Shown here piece after piece: positions 1 through 7,929 of a stretch of 46,949 bases of DNA. Positions within the stretch are counted from its first letter, which is position 1, and every line of letters starts with the position of its first letter. Source of the stretch: an uncultured Burkholderiales bacterium (GTDB lineage Bacteria; Pseudomonadota; Gammaproteobacteria; Burkholderiales; Burkholderiaceae_E); the NCBI GenBank assembly GCA_902826305.1, contig CADEEH010000023.1, positions 1 to 46,949 of the forward strand, read 5' to 3'. The notes below the pieces were generated by a model. The model searched no databases and was not told the DNA's origin. It worked only from the letters and a program-made list of their open reading frames with translations. Both the position numbers and the translations under genes were made by a program.

Positions 1-343
1 TCGCGCGGGACAGGCGGTTCTGCACGTCGACCTGGGCCAGGTCCGGATTGGTCCCCGGCTCGAACGAGATCGTGATCGTCGCGCTGCCGTTGGCCTGGCT
101 GACCGACTCCATGTAGATCAGGCCCGGCGAGCCGTTGATCTCCTGCTCGATCAGGCTGACCACCGCTTCGTCGAGTGTCCTGGCCGACGCCCCCGGATAG
201 GTCGCGGTGATCACGATCGCAGGCGGCGCGACCGTCGGGTACTGGGCGATCGGCAGGCGCGTGATCGCCACGGCGCCGGCCACCATGATGAACAGTGCGA
301 TCACCCAGGCGAAGATCGGGCGGTCGATGAAAAAGCGGACGAT
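1..343 (-). CDS. RND multidrug efflux inner-membrane pump, AcrB/MexB-like (N-terminal part)
   Basis: Only the first ~114 residues are in the window; the gene runs off the left edge. The translation contains FFIDRPIFAWVIALFIM (first transmembrane helix) and then LPIAQYPTVAPPA, the near-invariant start of the hydrophobe/amphiphile RND family, followed by the YPGA...IEQEINGSPGLIYM porter region. The protein would be a trimeric inner-membrane proton/drug antiporter working with the adaptor encoded just upstream (60 nt gap, same strand). No ATG, GTG or TTG sits where the family starts: the codon aligned with the usual first Met is ATC at 341-343, preceded by a good GGGGAGA Shine-Dalgarno about 6 nt away. 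The next in-frame ATG lies inside the first helix, so ATC looks like the real start unless the base is an error. Family call is secure; substrate unknown. Confidence 0.9.
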   Translation of the reverse strand, partial: MVRFFIDRPIFAWVIALFIMVAGAVAITRLPIAQYPTVAPPAIVITATYPGASARTLDEAVVSLIEQEINGSPGLIYMESVSQANGSATITISFEPGTNPDLAQVDVQNRLSRA

Positions 344-403
344 GGTCGTCTCCCCGGATCGCTGGCCGTGGACCGCGTCAGGCGGCCATCGGCCGTTCGG
401 TCG

Positions 404-1612
404 CTACTGCGGCCGCGCGGCCGCGCCGGCGGCCGCGCTCGTCGGTGCCGGTGTGGCGGCCGGTTGCGGCTGCCATTGCACCGCCTTGACCGGTGCACCC
501 GGACGCATCTTCTGGAATCCCTCGACGATCACCTGCTCGCCGGGCTTCAGCCCCTCGGTGATCACCCAGCGGTTGCCCTGCGCGCCGCCGAGCTTCAGCG
601 GCCGCACCGACACGTTGCCTTGTCCGTCGACGACCATCGCGGTGTTGCCCTGGTCCGTGCGGTTGACCGCCTGCTGCGGCAGCAGGATCGCCGCCGTGCT
701 CTGCGCCTGTTCGAGCCGCACCCGGACGTACATGCCCGGCAGCAACAGCCGCTCCGGATTGGGCAGCTCGGCCCGCAGCGTCACCTGACCGGAGGCCGGA
801 TCGACGGTCAGGTCGGAAAAGAGCAGCTTGCCCTCGTGCGGATACACCGACTGCCCGTCGGTCAGCACCTTCACCGACGCGGCCTGCGTGCCGTCGGCCC
901 GCTTCAGCTTGCCGCTGTCCAGCGCCTGGCGCAGCTGGAGCATGTCGGCGACCGACTGGGTGAAGTTGATGAACAGCGGATCGATCTGCTGGATCACCGC
1001 CAGCTCGGTCGCCTCGCCCTGGCCGACCAGGGCACCCTCGGTGACCAGCGAGCGGCCGATCCGTCCGGAGATCGGCGCATTGATCGTTGCATAGCCGAGA
1101 TTGATCCGTGCCGTCTGCACCGCGGCCTTGCCGGCGGCCACGTCCGCCCTGGCCTGTTCGAGCGCCGCGACCGAATCGGTGTAGTCCTGCTTGCTGATCG
1201 CGTTGGCCTCGACCAGCGGCTTGTAGCGCTGCACCTGGGTCCGCGCCTTGTTGGCGGCCGCCTCCGAACGCGCGACGTTGGCCTGGGCGCTGTCCAGAGC
1301 CGCCTTGTACGGGCTGCTGTCGAGCTGGTACAGCGGGTCACCGGCCTTGACTTCGCTGCCCTCGCGGAACAGGCGCTTCTGGACGATGCCGGCGACGCGA
1401 GCACGCACCTGGGCGATCCGGACCGCCTCGAGTCGCCCGGGCAGCTCCGACACGACACCGACGGTTTCCTCCGCAACCGTGACCACGCCGACCTCGGGAG
1501 GCGGCATCTGCGGCGCACCGCCCGCCGGCGCCTGCGCCGACGTGTTCCGGCCGCAACCGGTGACGAGGAGTCCGATCGTCAGGGCGAGGGCGGCGAGACA
1601 GTGCGCATTCAT
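404..1612 (-). CDS. RND efflux periplasmic adaptor (membrane fusion protein), AcrA/MexA-like lipoprotein
   Basis: 402 residues, the normal size for AcrA/MexA. The N terminus is a lipoprotein signal with lipobox LVTGC (Cys20), so the mature protein should be tethered to the inner membrane facing the periplasm. Next come the lipoyl/barrel-sandwich half (ARVAGIVQKRLFREGSEVKAGDPLYQLD), an alpha-helical hairpin (about 85-160), the second lipoyl half (INAPISGRIGRS) and a beta-barrel. The C terminus is Ala/Pro-rich. It bridges the pump encoded downstream to an outer-membrane channel not seen here. The two genes form an operon on the minus strand. No TetR-type repressor is encoded next to it: the divergent neighbour is a DUF302 gene. 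Confidence 0.95.
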   Translation of the reverse strand: MNAHCLAALALTIGLLVTGCGRNTSAQAPAGGAPQMPPPEVGVVTVAEETVGVVSELPGRLEAVRIAQVRARVAGIVQKRLFREGSEVKAGDPLYQLDSSPYKAALDSAQANVARSEAAANKARTQVQRYKPLVEANAISKQDYTDSVAALEQARADVAAGKAAVQTARINLGYATINAPISGRIGRSLVTEGALVGQGEATELAVIQQIDPLFINFTQSVADMLQLRQALDSGKLKRADGTQAASVKVLTDGQSVYPHEGKLLFSDLTVDPASGQVTLRAELPNPERLLLPGMYVRVRLEQAQSTAAILLPQQAVNRTDQGNTAMVVDGQGNVSVRPLKLGGAQGNRWVITEGLKPGEQVIVEGFQKMRPGAPVKAVQWQPQPAATPAPTSAAAGAAARPQ

Positions 1613-1787
1613 CGGCGGGGGACCGTCTGGGAACCGCCCGCGGCTGGCGCGGGCAGGACTGGGACCGGTTCATCAGAAGCAGAGCGCGCAGTGTGCCATC
1701 TTTGCTGCATGGCGATACCAAGGCCGCGCCGCGAGGGCGGGAACGACACCTCGGCCGGACCCGACCCGGTCGGGTGACCCAAGTCAC

Positions 1788-1815
1788 TTGACATATACCC
1801 CCAGGAGTATCTAAT
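1788..1815 (+). promoter_or_regulatory. Sigma70-like promoter with CsoR/CstR-type operator in the spacer
   Basis: TTGACA (1788-1793), a 16-nt spacer and TCTAAT (1810-1815) form a good sigma70 promoter. The spacer is almost entirely a 16-bp imperfect palindrome, ATACCCCCAGGAGTAT (1795-1810). This closely resembles the C-rich/G-rich palindromes bound by the CsoR/CstR (DUF156) family of copper- or persulfide-sensing repressors. An operator between -35 and -10 would block RNA polymerase. The DUF302 start is about 115 nt downstream. No CsoR-family gene is in the window, so the regulator would be encoded elsewhere. The rest of the 326-base gap (1613-1938) shows no clear promoter for the divergent efflux operon. 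Confidence 0.6.
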
Positions 1816-1938
1816 GGCTTTTGTATCGCGGGCAGTCCGGTCCCGAGATCGGCGCACAGTCGACCGACGATCGCAGCGGGTCGGAATCGACAATCCGGTC
1901 GAGTCTGGAGCGACCCGAACGCACAGAGGAGTGGGGCC

Positions 1939-2325
1939 ATGTACGGATTCGAAGTCAAGGTAGCGAACGGGTTCGATGAAGCCGTGTCCCGTGTCACCGA
2001 GGAATTGAAGGGCGAGGGCTTCGGCGTGTTGTCGGACATCGACGTCCAGGCGACCCTGAAGGCCAAGCTCGGCGTGGAACGCAGGCCGTACCGCATCCTC
2101 GGTGCCTGCAATCCGCCCCTCGCTCGCCAGGCGCTGGACGCCGAGCCGGACATCGGCCTGCTGCTGCCATGCAACGTCGTCGTGCGCGAGGACGACGACG
2201 GGGTGGTGCATGTGTCGTTCATGGACCCGGTCGCGGTGCTGGGCCTGGTCGGCCGGCCGGAGATCGAGCCGCTCGCCCGCGAGGTGAAGCAACGCCTGCA
2301 GCGGGTGGCCGACCGGCTGCGCTGA
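1939..2325 (+). CDS. DUF302 family protein
   Basis: 128 residues, full length for a stand-alone DUF302 protein. Family features are the N-terminal EVKVANGFDEAVSRVTEELKGEGFGVLSDIDV segment and the central YRILGACNPPLARQAL and GLLLPCNVVV segments, each with a conserved Cys. The fold is a small alpha/beta domain of unproven activity. It is predicted to be cytoplasmic, as there is no signal peptide or membrane segment. GAGGAG lies about 7 nt before the ATG. DUF302 genes often sit with sulfur-transfer or persulfide-stress genes under CsoR-like repressors, and the operator upstream fits that; here the gene is alone. It converges on the VWA gene with only 17 nt between stops. Confidence 0.85.
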   Translation: MYGFEVKVANGFDEAVSRVTEELKGEGFGVLSDIDVQATLKAKLGVERRPYRILGACNPPLARQALDAEPDIGLLLPCNVVVREDDDGVVHVSFMDPVAVLGLVGRPEIEPLAREVKQRLQRVADRLR

Positions 2326-2342
2326 GACAGACCCCGCGACCG

Positions 2343-3461
2343 TTACACGCCGACCGATCCGCGCGTCAGGCCCGGCGTGCCGCGGTGAAACCACAGCACC
2401 GACAGCAAACCGGCGAGAACCAGCAATGAGGCCGCGACCGCCGCGATCAGTGCGCTGATCTCGGTCTCCCGTCGTTCCATCGAGAACCGGGTGCTCAGGT
2501 TCTCGTACACCTTCGACAGGTCTGCCGCGGTGCCGGCATGGAAGTATTCGCCACCGGTCATCTTCGCGATCGCCTTCAGCGTCTCCTCGTCGAGCCGCAT
2601 GTAATACGACAGCCCCTCGCCGTCGGCCGTGATGCCGTCATGGCTGCCGAAACCGACCGTGTAGACGCGCACGCCCCGCTCGGCGGCCATCTTGGCCGCC
2701 TCGAGCGGATCCGGTCCGGTCGTGCGCCGGCCGTCGCTGAGCAGGATCACGCCGCCTGCGGTATAAGAACCCGGCGGCACGACCTTCCTCTCGGTGGTCG
2801 CCCTGGCCGCCTTGTCTTCCTTGCCCGCCTTGGCCGGATCCCGTCGCGTGCCGTCGAGCGGCAGCGCCCGCGGCCCTCGCGCCATGCCGCGATCGAAGAT
2901 CACCGACTCGAGGTCGATGCCGTCTTCGGGGAAGAGCACACTGAGCGACAGGATCAGCCCGCTGCCGGTCGCGGTTGCCCGTTGCAGCTGGAAGCGGTCG
3001 ATCGCGGCGACCAGGTCGTCGCGGGAATCGGTGGGTGACTGGACGATCGCGGCGGTGCCGGCGAACGAAACGATGCCGAGACGCACGTGGCCGGGCAGCT
3101 GCCGCACGAACTCGCGCGCCGCCTCCTGGGCGGCCGTGATCCGGGTCGGCTTGACGTCGTTGGCCTGCATGCTGCGCGAGACGTCCATCGCCAGCACCAG
3201 CGTCAGGTATTCGGAAGGCAGGGTGATGGTGGCGCTCGGCCGCGAGATCGCGAGGATCGAGGCCAGCATCGCGAGCAGGAAAAGTGCCGGCGGCAGGTGA
3301 CGACGCAGGCGCTGGCCCGGGCCGATCGCGCCGCGGATCAGCTCCAGGCTCGCGTAACGCACGGCCTGCTTCTTCCGGCGCGACAGCGCGAACAGATACG
3401 CAGCCACCAGGACCGGGATCGCCAGCAGCAACCACAACAGATCGGGCCACAGGAACCGCAT
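2343..3461 (-). CDS. VWA-domain membrane protein (BatA-like), first copy
   Basis: 372 residues from the ATG at 3461, which has GGGAGA 8 nt upstream; a start 10 codons earlier is possible but lacks support. Two N-terminal helices (about 5-25 and 58-74) precede a von Willebrand factor A domain with an intact MIDAS motif, DVSRS at 93-97 in AMDVSRSMQA. A C-terminal helix (about residues 340-362, ALIAAVAASLLVLAGLLSVL) places the VWA domain in the periplasm. A Lys/Ala/Asp-rich insertion (about 205-230, KAGKEDKAARATTERK) interrupts the domain. It is a clear paralogue of the VWA gene at 6807-7871 (shared architecture, LLSDG...TGPDP, EAA..AAERGVR and TGGEYF motifs). It probably acts with the MoxR ATPase and DUF58 protein, although it lies on the opposite strand beyond a protease gene. 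Confidence 0.9.
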   Translation of the reverse strand: MRFLWPDLLWLLLAIPVLVAAYLFALSRRKKQAVRYASLELIRGAIGPGQRLRRHLPPALFLLAMLASILAISRPSATITLPSEYLTLVLAMDVSRSMQANDVKPTRITAAQEAAREFVRQLPGHVRLGIVSFAGTAAIVQSPTDSRDDLVAAIDRFQLQRATATGSGLILSLSVLFPEDGIDLESVIFDRGMARGPRALPLDGTRRDPAKAGKEDKAARATTERKVVPPGSYTAGGVILLSDGRRTTGPDPLEAAKMAAERGVRVYTVGFGSHDGITADGEGLSYYMRLDEETLKAIAKMTGGEYFHAGTAADLSKVYENLSTRFSMERRETEISALIAAVAASLLVLAGLLSVLWFHRGTPGLTRGSVGV

Positions 3462-3645
3462 CGGAGGATTCTCCCGGCCGGGAACCAGCACGCATCCTCG
3501 CGGCCGCGCTATCGCCGCGATGGCCGATCACATTATCATCCGGAGGACAGCGACGGCGGAATCCCCGGTGACGATCCGGCCACGAGGCCGCGAGCGAGCC
3601 TCCGGGTTACAGTGTCCGTTCGGTGCAGTCGACCGCAGGGTGGTG

Positions 3646-4692
3646 ATGAAACGAGCGGCCCTCTACAGCAAGTCCAGCCGGCCCCGCGGCGACCCGTCCG
3701 AACGGTCTGCGCCGGTCGCCGCCGTGGTGCACGGCTCGGCGCTGCCCCCGTCGATCGCAGCCCGCGTGGCCGAGGCGCCGTCGCGTCGCACCGATGGCGC
3801 ACCGGCGGCTGCCCGCGCCCCGGGATGGCGCAGCCGGATCATCGCCAGGATCCGCCGCCACGACCGCTCCACGATGTTCGTCGCCGGCGTGCTGCTCGCA
3901 CTGCTGGTGCCGCTGCTGCTCCAGTCGATGCGGCCGGTGCCGCGCCAGATCACCCAGGAGGACATCGACGCGGCGGTGCTGCACACGCTGGAGAAGTCAC
4001 CCCTTCCGTCGCGTCCGGCCAAGGCCGCCGAGGCGGTGCGCGAATCGGTGGTCCGCGTCCGCGGCTTCGGTGCCCACGGCGAGAAGGCGGACAAGCCCAA
4101 GGGCGGCGACAAACCCGCCGACAAGGACACCGGCGATCCGCCGGGAGACGACAAGGAACGCAGCGTGGGTTCCGGTGTGGTCGTCGTCGACAACGGCCTG
4201 ATCCTCACCAACCTCCATGTGGTCGCCAGCGCACGCCGGATCGTGGTCACGTTCCATGACGGGTTCGAATCGGAGGCGAGTATCGTCGGCGTGCGACCCG
4301 AGAACGACCTCGCGATCATCAAGGCGAAAACCATTCCGGACGACCTGCCGGCCGCGACGCTCGGATCGACGCAGAACCTGAAGCCGGGCGACGAGGTGGT
4401 CGCGGTCGGTTTCCCGTTCGGCATCGGCCCTTCGGTGTCCGCGGGTGTCGTGTCCGGGCTCGATCGGGAGTTCCGCTCGCCGGAGGGCGAGCGGATCCTG
4501 AAGGGACTGATCCAGTTCGACGCGGCGGCCAACCCGGGGAGCTCCGGCGGACCGCTGGTGTCGATGGACGGCGAGGTGGTCGGCATCGTGACCGCCATCC
4601 TGAATCCGACCGAGGATCGGACATTCATCGGCATCGGTTTCGCCGCCACGATCGAAACCGCGAGCAGCGCGGTCGGCATTCCTCCGTTCTAG
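3646..4692 (+). CDS. Membrane-anchored trypsin-like serine protease (HtrA/DegP-type catalytic domain, no PDZ)
   Basis: 348 residues from the ATG at 3646 (AGGGTGG upstream); an earlier ATG at 3520 adds 42 residues unlike a protein start. The first ~75 residues are basic and Ala/Pro/Ser-rich. A single helix follows (77-95, MFVAGVLLALLVPLLLQSM), then an S1 protease domain with the full triad: His191 in LTNLHVV, Asp221 in ENDLAII and Ser300 in NPGSSGGPLV. A charged Lys/Gly/Asp linker (about 144-172) leads into the domain. DegP and DegS carry one or two PDZ domains after the protease domain; this protein stops about 48 residues after the catalytic Ser, with none. It should face the periplasm. The position between the two VWA/MoxR arms suggests, without proving, a role in envelope protein maturation. 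Confidence 0.85.
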   Translation: MKRAALYSKSSRPRGDPSERSAPVAAVVHGSALPPSIAARVAEAPSRRTDGAPAAARAPGWRSRIIARIRRHDRSTMFVAGVLLALLVPLLLQSMRPVPRQITQEDIDAAVLHTLEKSPLPSRPAKAAEAVRESVVRVRGFGAHGEKADKPKGGDKPADKDTGDPPGDDKERSVGSGVVVVDNGLILTNLHVVASARRIVVTFHDGFESEASIVGVRPENDLAIIKAKTIPDDLPAATLGSTQNLKPGDEVVAVGFPFGIGPSVSAGVVSGLDREFRSPEGERILKGLIQFDAAANPGSSGGPLVSMDGEVVGIVTAILNPTEDRTFIGIGFAATIETASSAVGIPPF

Positions 4693-4713
4693 TGCCGTGT
4701 GCATCCCTGTTTC

Positions 4714-4759
4714 CTGATCGGCCGCGTGACGAAGCGATGACGCCGCGCCGGCCGATCAG
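4714..4759. other. 11-bp inverted repeat between the protease and moxR genes
   Basis: CTGATCGGCCG (4714-4724) and CGGCCGATCAG (4749-4759) are exact reverse complements separated by 24 nt. No T-run follows, so this is not a classical intrinsic terminator. It could end protease transcription weakly, shape the moxR leader, or be an operator with spaced half-sites. It lies within the 115-nt gap before the moxR start. Confidence 0.4.
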
Positions 4760-4807
4760 CCGATCCAGATCCATTCACTGACCGAAGAACCGGTCGAGAG
4801 GACTCGC

Positions 4808-5869
4808 ATGCAATCACAGGGAACCACCGGCAAGGACGCGGCCGCCTGGGCGGCACCGGACCAGCCGGCGCCGCGCGCCGAGATCACGTCGCTGATGCAG
4901 CGGGTGCTCTACGAGGTCAAGCGCGTCGTCGTCGGCCAGGATCATTTCCTGGAGCGTGTGCTGGTCGCGATCCTCGCCCAGGGCCACCTGCTGGTCGAAG
5001 GCGTGCCTGGCCTGGCCAAGACGCTGACGGTGAACACGCTGGCACGCACGCTGCGCGGCTCGTTCAAGCGGATCCAGTTCACGCCGGATCTGCTGCCCGC
5101 GGACCTGATCGGCACCCGGATGTACAACCAGCGCACCGGCGACTTCAGCACCGTGCTCGGCCCGGTGTTCGCAAATCTGCTGCTCGCCGACGAGATCAAC
5201 CGGGCGCCGGCGAAAGTGCAGAGCGCGCTGCTCGAGGTGATGCAGGAACGGCAGGTGACGATCGCCGGCGAGACCCACCGCGTCCCCGAGCCTTTCCTGG
5301 TGATGGCCACGCAGAACCCGATCGAGACCGAGGGCACCTACCCGCTGCCCGAGGCCCAGGTCGACCGTTTCATGATGAAGGTGCTGGTCGGATACCCGAC
5401 CGAGGAAGAGGAGTTCGTCATCGTCGAACGGGTGACGGGTCCGGCGATGCAGGTCGCATCGGTCGCCACGCCCGAGCAGCTGAGCGCGCTGCAGCGCGAG
5501 TGCCGGCAGATCTACGTCGACCCGGGGCTGATCCAGTTCGCGGTCAAACTGGTCGCCGCGACCCGTCGCCCCGACAAGTTCGGCCTCGGCGACATCGCGC
5601 GCTACATCACCTTCGGCGCGAGCCCGCGGGCGACGATCAACCTGATCGAGGGTGGCCGCGCTCTCGCGTTCCTGCGCGGCCGCGGCTATGTGCTGCCCGA
5701 GGATGTGGTCGACCTGGTGCCGGACGTGCTGCGGCACCGGCTGGTGCTCTCCTACGAGGCGTTGTCCGACGACCAGACCGCCGACAAGCTGGTGATGCGC
5801 CTGCTCCAGGCGATTCCGGCACCCGACAAACCGCTGGAAACCCATGTCCGCGTCACCAGTCCCAGTTGA
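4808..5869 (+). CDS. moxR: MoxR-family AAA+ ATPase
   Basis: 353 residues, typical for MoxR. Walker A is GVPGLAKT (65-72), Walker B LLLADE (124-129, in ADEINRAPAKVQSALLEVMQE), sensor 1 ATQNP (167-171), and EAQVDRF (182-188) carries the arginine-finger region. MoxR ATPases are cytoplasmic chaperones thought to insert metals or cofactors or remodel VWA-containing partners. The gene starts a tight operon: its 3' end overlaps the DUF58 gene by 26 nt and a BatA-like VWA gene follows 3 nt later, the standard moxR-DUF58-VWA order. GAGAGGA lies upstream of the ATG. The client of this copy is unknown. Confidence 0.95.
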   Translation: MQSQGTTGKDAAAWAAPDQPAPRAEITSLMQRVLYEVKRVVVGQDHFLERVLVAILAQGHLLVEGVPGLAKTLTVNTLARTLRGSFKRIQFTPDLLPADLIGTRMYNQRTGDFSTVLGPVFANLLLADEINRAPAKVQSALLEVMQERQVTIAGETHRVPEPFLVMATQNPIETEGTYPLPEAQVDRFMMKVLVGYPTEEEEFVIVERVTGPAMQVASVATPEQLSALQRECRQIYVDPGLIQFAVKLVAATRRPDKFGLGDIARYITFGASPRATINLIEGGRALAFLRGRGYVLPEDVVDLVPDVLRHRLVLSYEALSDDQTADKLVMRLLQAIPAPDKPLETHVRVTSPS

Positions 5870-6803
5870 GACTTCCGGCGGTCCGGGCATCGACGCCGAG
5901 ACGCTGCTGCGCCGGATCGAATGGACGGTGCTGCGCCGGCTCGACGGGCTGCTGCAGGGTGACTACCGGACGCTGTTCCGTGGCTTCGGAATCGACCTCG
6001 CGGACCTTCGCGAGTACCAGCCGCACGACGACGTCCGCTACATCGACTGGAACGTCACGGCCCGCATGCAGTCCCCGTACGTACGCGAGTTCCTGCAGGA
6101 CCGCGAAGTGGCGGCGTGGTTCCTGCTCGATCTGAGCGGGTCGGTCGGCTTCGGCTCGCAGCCGCGGCGCAAGCGCAACGTGGCCCTCGAGTTCGTCGCG
6201 GTGCTGGCCCGTGTGCTGACCCGCCACGGCAACAAGGTCGGCGCGATCCTGTACTCCGACCAGGTCGACCAGGTCATCCCGCCGCGCGGCAGTCGTCGGC
6301 ACGTGCTGCACATGCTGGACCGGATCGCCCGTCATCCCGAGGGCGGGGCGCGCCGGGGCACCGATCTCGGCGAATTGCTGGCGCGTGCACAATCGGTGAT
6401 CCCGCGCCGCTCGATCGTGTTCCTGATCTCCGACTTCATCAGCGCGCCCGGCTGGGAGTCGACGCTGGCGCGACTGAATCGTCGCCATGAAGTGGTGGGC
6501 ATCCGGCTCTACGATCCGCTCGAAGTGGAGATGCCGGACCTCGGCCTGGTGGTGATGCAGGACGCGGAGACCGGCGAACAGATGTTCGTCGATACCCATG
6601 ACCGGCGTTTCCGCGAGCGGTTCGCCGCCGCGGCGCAGGCCCGCGAGGAGGCGCTCTACGAAGCGCTCGGCAGCGCCGGGGTCGACGGGGTCGAACTCGC
6701 GACCGACGAACGCATCGACGAGGCGTTGCTGCGCTTCTCGACGATGCGCAAGCGGCGCAGTCAACTCGCGACCGGAGGCCCGTCGGCCGGCGCGGGAATC
6801 TGA
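5844..6803 (+). CDS. DUF58 domain protein (MoxR partner with VWA-like fold)
   Basis: 319 residues. The DUF58 signature LREYQPHDDVRYIDWNVTAR is at 55-74, followed by a VWA-like core with a MIDAS-type DLSGS at 96-100. Other family motifs are RRGTDLGELL and SIVFLISDF. There is no transmembrane segment, so the protein is cytoplasmic and presumably links MoxR to the membrane VWA partners. The ATG overlaps the end of moxR by 26 nt, implying translational coupling, and the next VWA gene begins 3 nt after the stop. Confidence 0.93.
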   Translation: MSASPVPVETSGGPGIDAETLLRRIEWTVLRRLDGLLQGDYRTLFRGFGIDLADLREYQPHDDVRYIDWNVTARMQSPYVREFLQDREVAAWFLLDLSGSVGFGSQPRRKRNVALEFVAVLARVLTRHGNKVGAILYSDQVDQVIPPRGSRRHVLHMLDRIARHPEGGARRGTDLGELLARAQSVIPRRSIVFLISDFISAPGWESTLARLNRRHEVVGIRLYDPLEVEMPDLGLVVMQDAETGEQMFVDTHDRRFRERFAAAAQAREEALYEALGSAGVDGVELATDERIDEALLRFSTMRKRRSQLATGGPSAGAGI

Positions 6804-6806
6804 GCG

Positions 6807-7871
6807 ATGTTCGACGCCACCACGCTCGTCTTCCAGTGGCCCCGGATGTTGTGGCTGACGGCGCTCGCGCCGCTGCTGCTCGTCGGCTACCTCTGGCTCT
6901 CGTCACGGCGCGGCCGGTTGCGACAGCAGTATCCGAGCCTGCAGACCATCGGTGCGGCCCGCGGACCGGCCGGCCGTGTGGTGCGCGCGCTGCCGCTGTG
7001 GCTGTATCTGCTGGCGATCACCGCATGGCTGCTGGCGATCGCGCGCCCGCAGGCGGTGGTCACGCTGCCCTCGCATGTCGAGACGGTGGTGCTGGCGATG
7101 GACATGTCCGGCAGCATGAGGGCGACCGACGTCGAACCGAACCGGATGGTCGCGGCCAAGGAGGCGGCCAAGTCGTTCGTCGCCGACCAGCCGCGCCAGG
7201 TGCGCATCGGCGTGGTCGCACTCGCCGGATCGGCCGCCCTGGTGCAATCACCGACCCGCTCGCGTGAACAGGTCGAGCAGGCGATCGACCGGCTCGAGGT
7301 CCAGCGCGGCACCGCCCTGGGCAGCGGTCTGGTGATCTCGCTGACCACGCTTGCCCCGGATGCGGACATCGACATCGACCAGTTCATCAACGGCCGTGCC
7401 GGCCGCTCTCCGGGCGCCGGCCGCCCGACGCGCCGCGAAGGCGACCCGCAGCCCGCGCCGGTCGCGCCCGGATCCGAAGGATCGTCGGCGATCGTGCTGC
7501 TGTCCGACGGCCAGAGCAACACCGGGCCCGATCCGATGAAGGCCGCCGAACTCGCGGCCCAGCGCGGCGTGCGGATCTTCACCGTCGGCGTGGGTACACC
7601 GTCCGGCTCGAAGATCACCGTCGACGGCTGGTCGATGCGGGTCCGGCTGGACGAGGACTCGCTCAAGCGGATCGCGACGATGACCGATGGTGAATACTTC
7701 CGCGCCGCCGATGCGGTCGAGCTGAAGCGGATCTATCGCCACCTGAGCGCGAAGCTTTCGATGGGCAAGCAGGAAACCACCGAGGTCACGGCGCTTTTTG
7801 TCGCCGCCGGGGCGCTGCTGGCGATGTTGGCCGGCGCGCTGTCGATGCTGTGGTTCCACCGCATCCTGTAA
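6807..7871 (+). CDS. VWA-domain membrane protein (BatA-like), second copy
   Basis: 354 residues. Helices at about 13-31 and 62-80 precede a VWA domain with a complete MIDAS, DMSGS at 99-103 in LAMDMSGSMRATD. A C-terminal helix (VAAGALLAMLAGALSML) follows. The periplasmic VWA domain contains an Arg/Pro-rich insertion near 195-225, where the 2343-3461 paralogue has its Lys-rich insertion. It is third in the moxR operon. Complete operons often add a DUF4381 gene, another VWA gene and a TPR gene (BatB/BatC types); those are missing here and the only second VWA gene is the one on the minus strand upstream. Confidence 0.93.
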   Translation: MFDATTLVFQWPRMLWLTALAPLLLVGYLWLSSRRGRLRQQYPSLQTIGAARGPAGRVVRALPLWLYLLAITAWLLAIARPQAVVTLPSHVETVVLAMDMSGSMRATDVEPNRMVAAKEAAKSFVADQPRQVRIGVVALAGSAALVQSPTRSREQVEQAIDRLEVQRGTALGSGLVISLTTLAPDADIDIDQFINGRAGRSPGAGRPTRREGDPQPAPVAPGSEGSSAIVLLSDGQSNTGPDPMKAAELAAQRGVRIFTVGVGTPSGSKITVDGWSMRVRLDEDSLKRIATMTDGEYFRAADAVELKRIYRHLSAKLSMGKQETTEVTALFVAAGALLAMLAGALSMLWFHRIL

Positions 7872-7888
7872 TCTTGCACCCGGCGCCG

Positions 7889-7912
7889 CGGACGACCCTC
7901 GCGCGTCGTCCG
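7889..7912 (+). terminator. Hairpin after the moxR operon, weak intrinsic terminator
   Basis: CGGACGAC (7889-7896) pairs perfectly with GTCGTCCG (7905-7912) across an 8-nt loop and is followed by TTTCC. It lies 18 nt after the VWA stop codon and 18 nt before the TTG start of the methyltransferase, so it probably ends or attenuates the moxR operon. The T-run is short, so efficiency is doubtful. Confidence 0.45.
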
Positions 7913-7929
7913 TTTCCGAAAGGACCGCA

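Noticed and set aside
368-1777. A 469-codon plus-strand frame opposite the efflux adaptor gene
   Set aside because: Shadow of a secure minus-strand gene with lipobox and lipoyl motifs.
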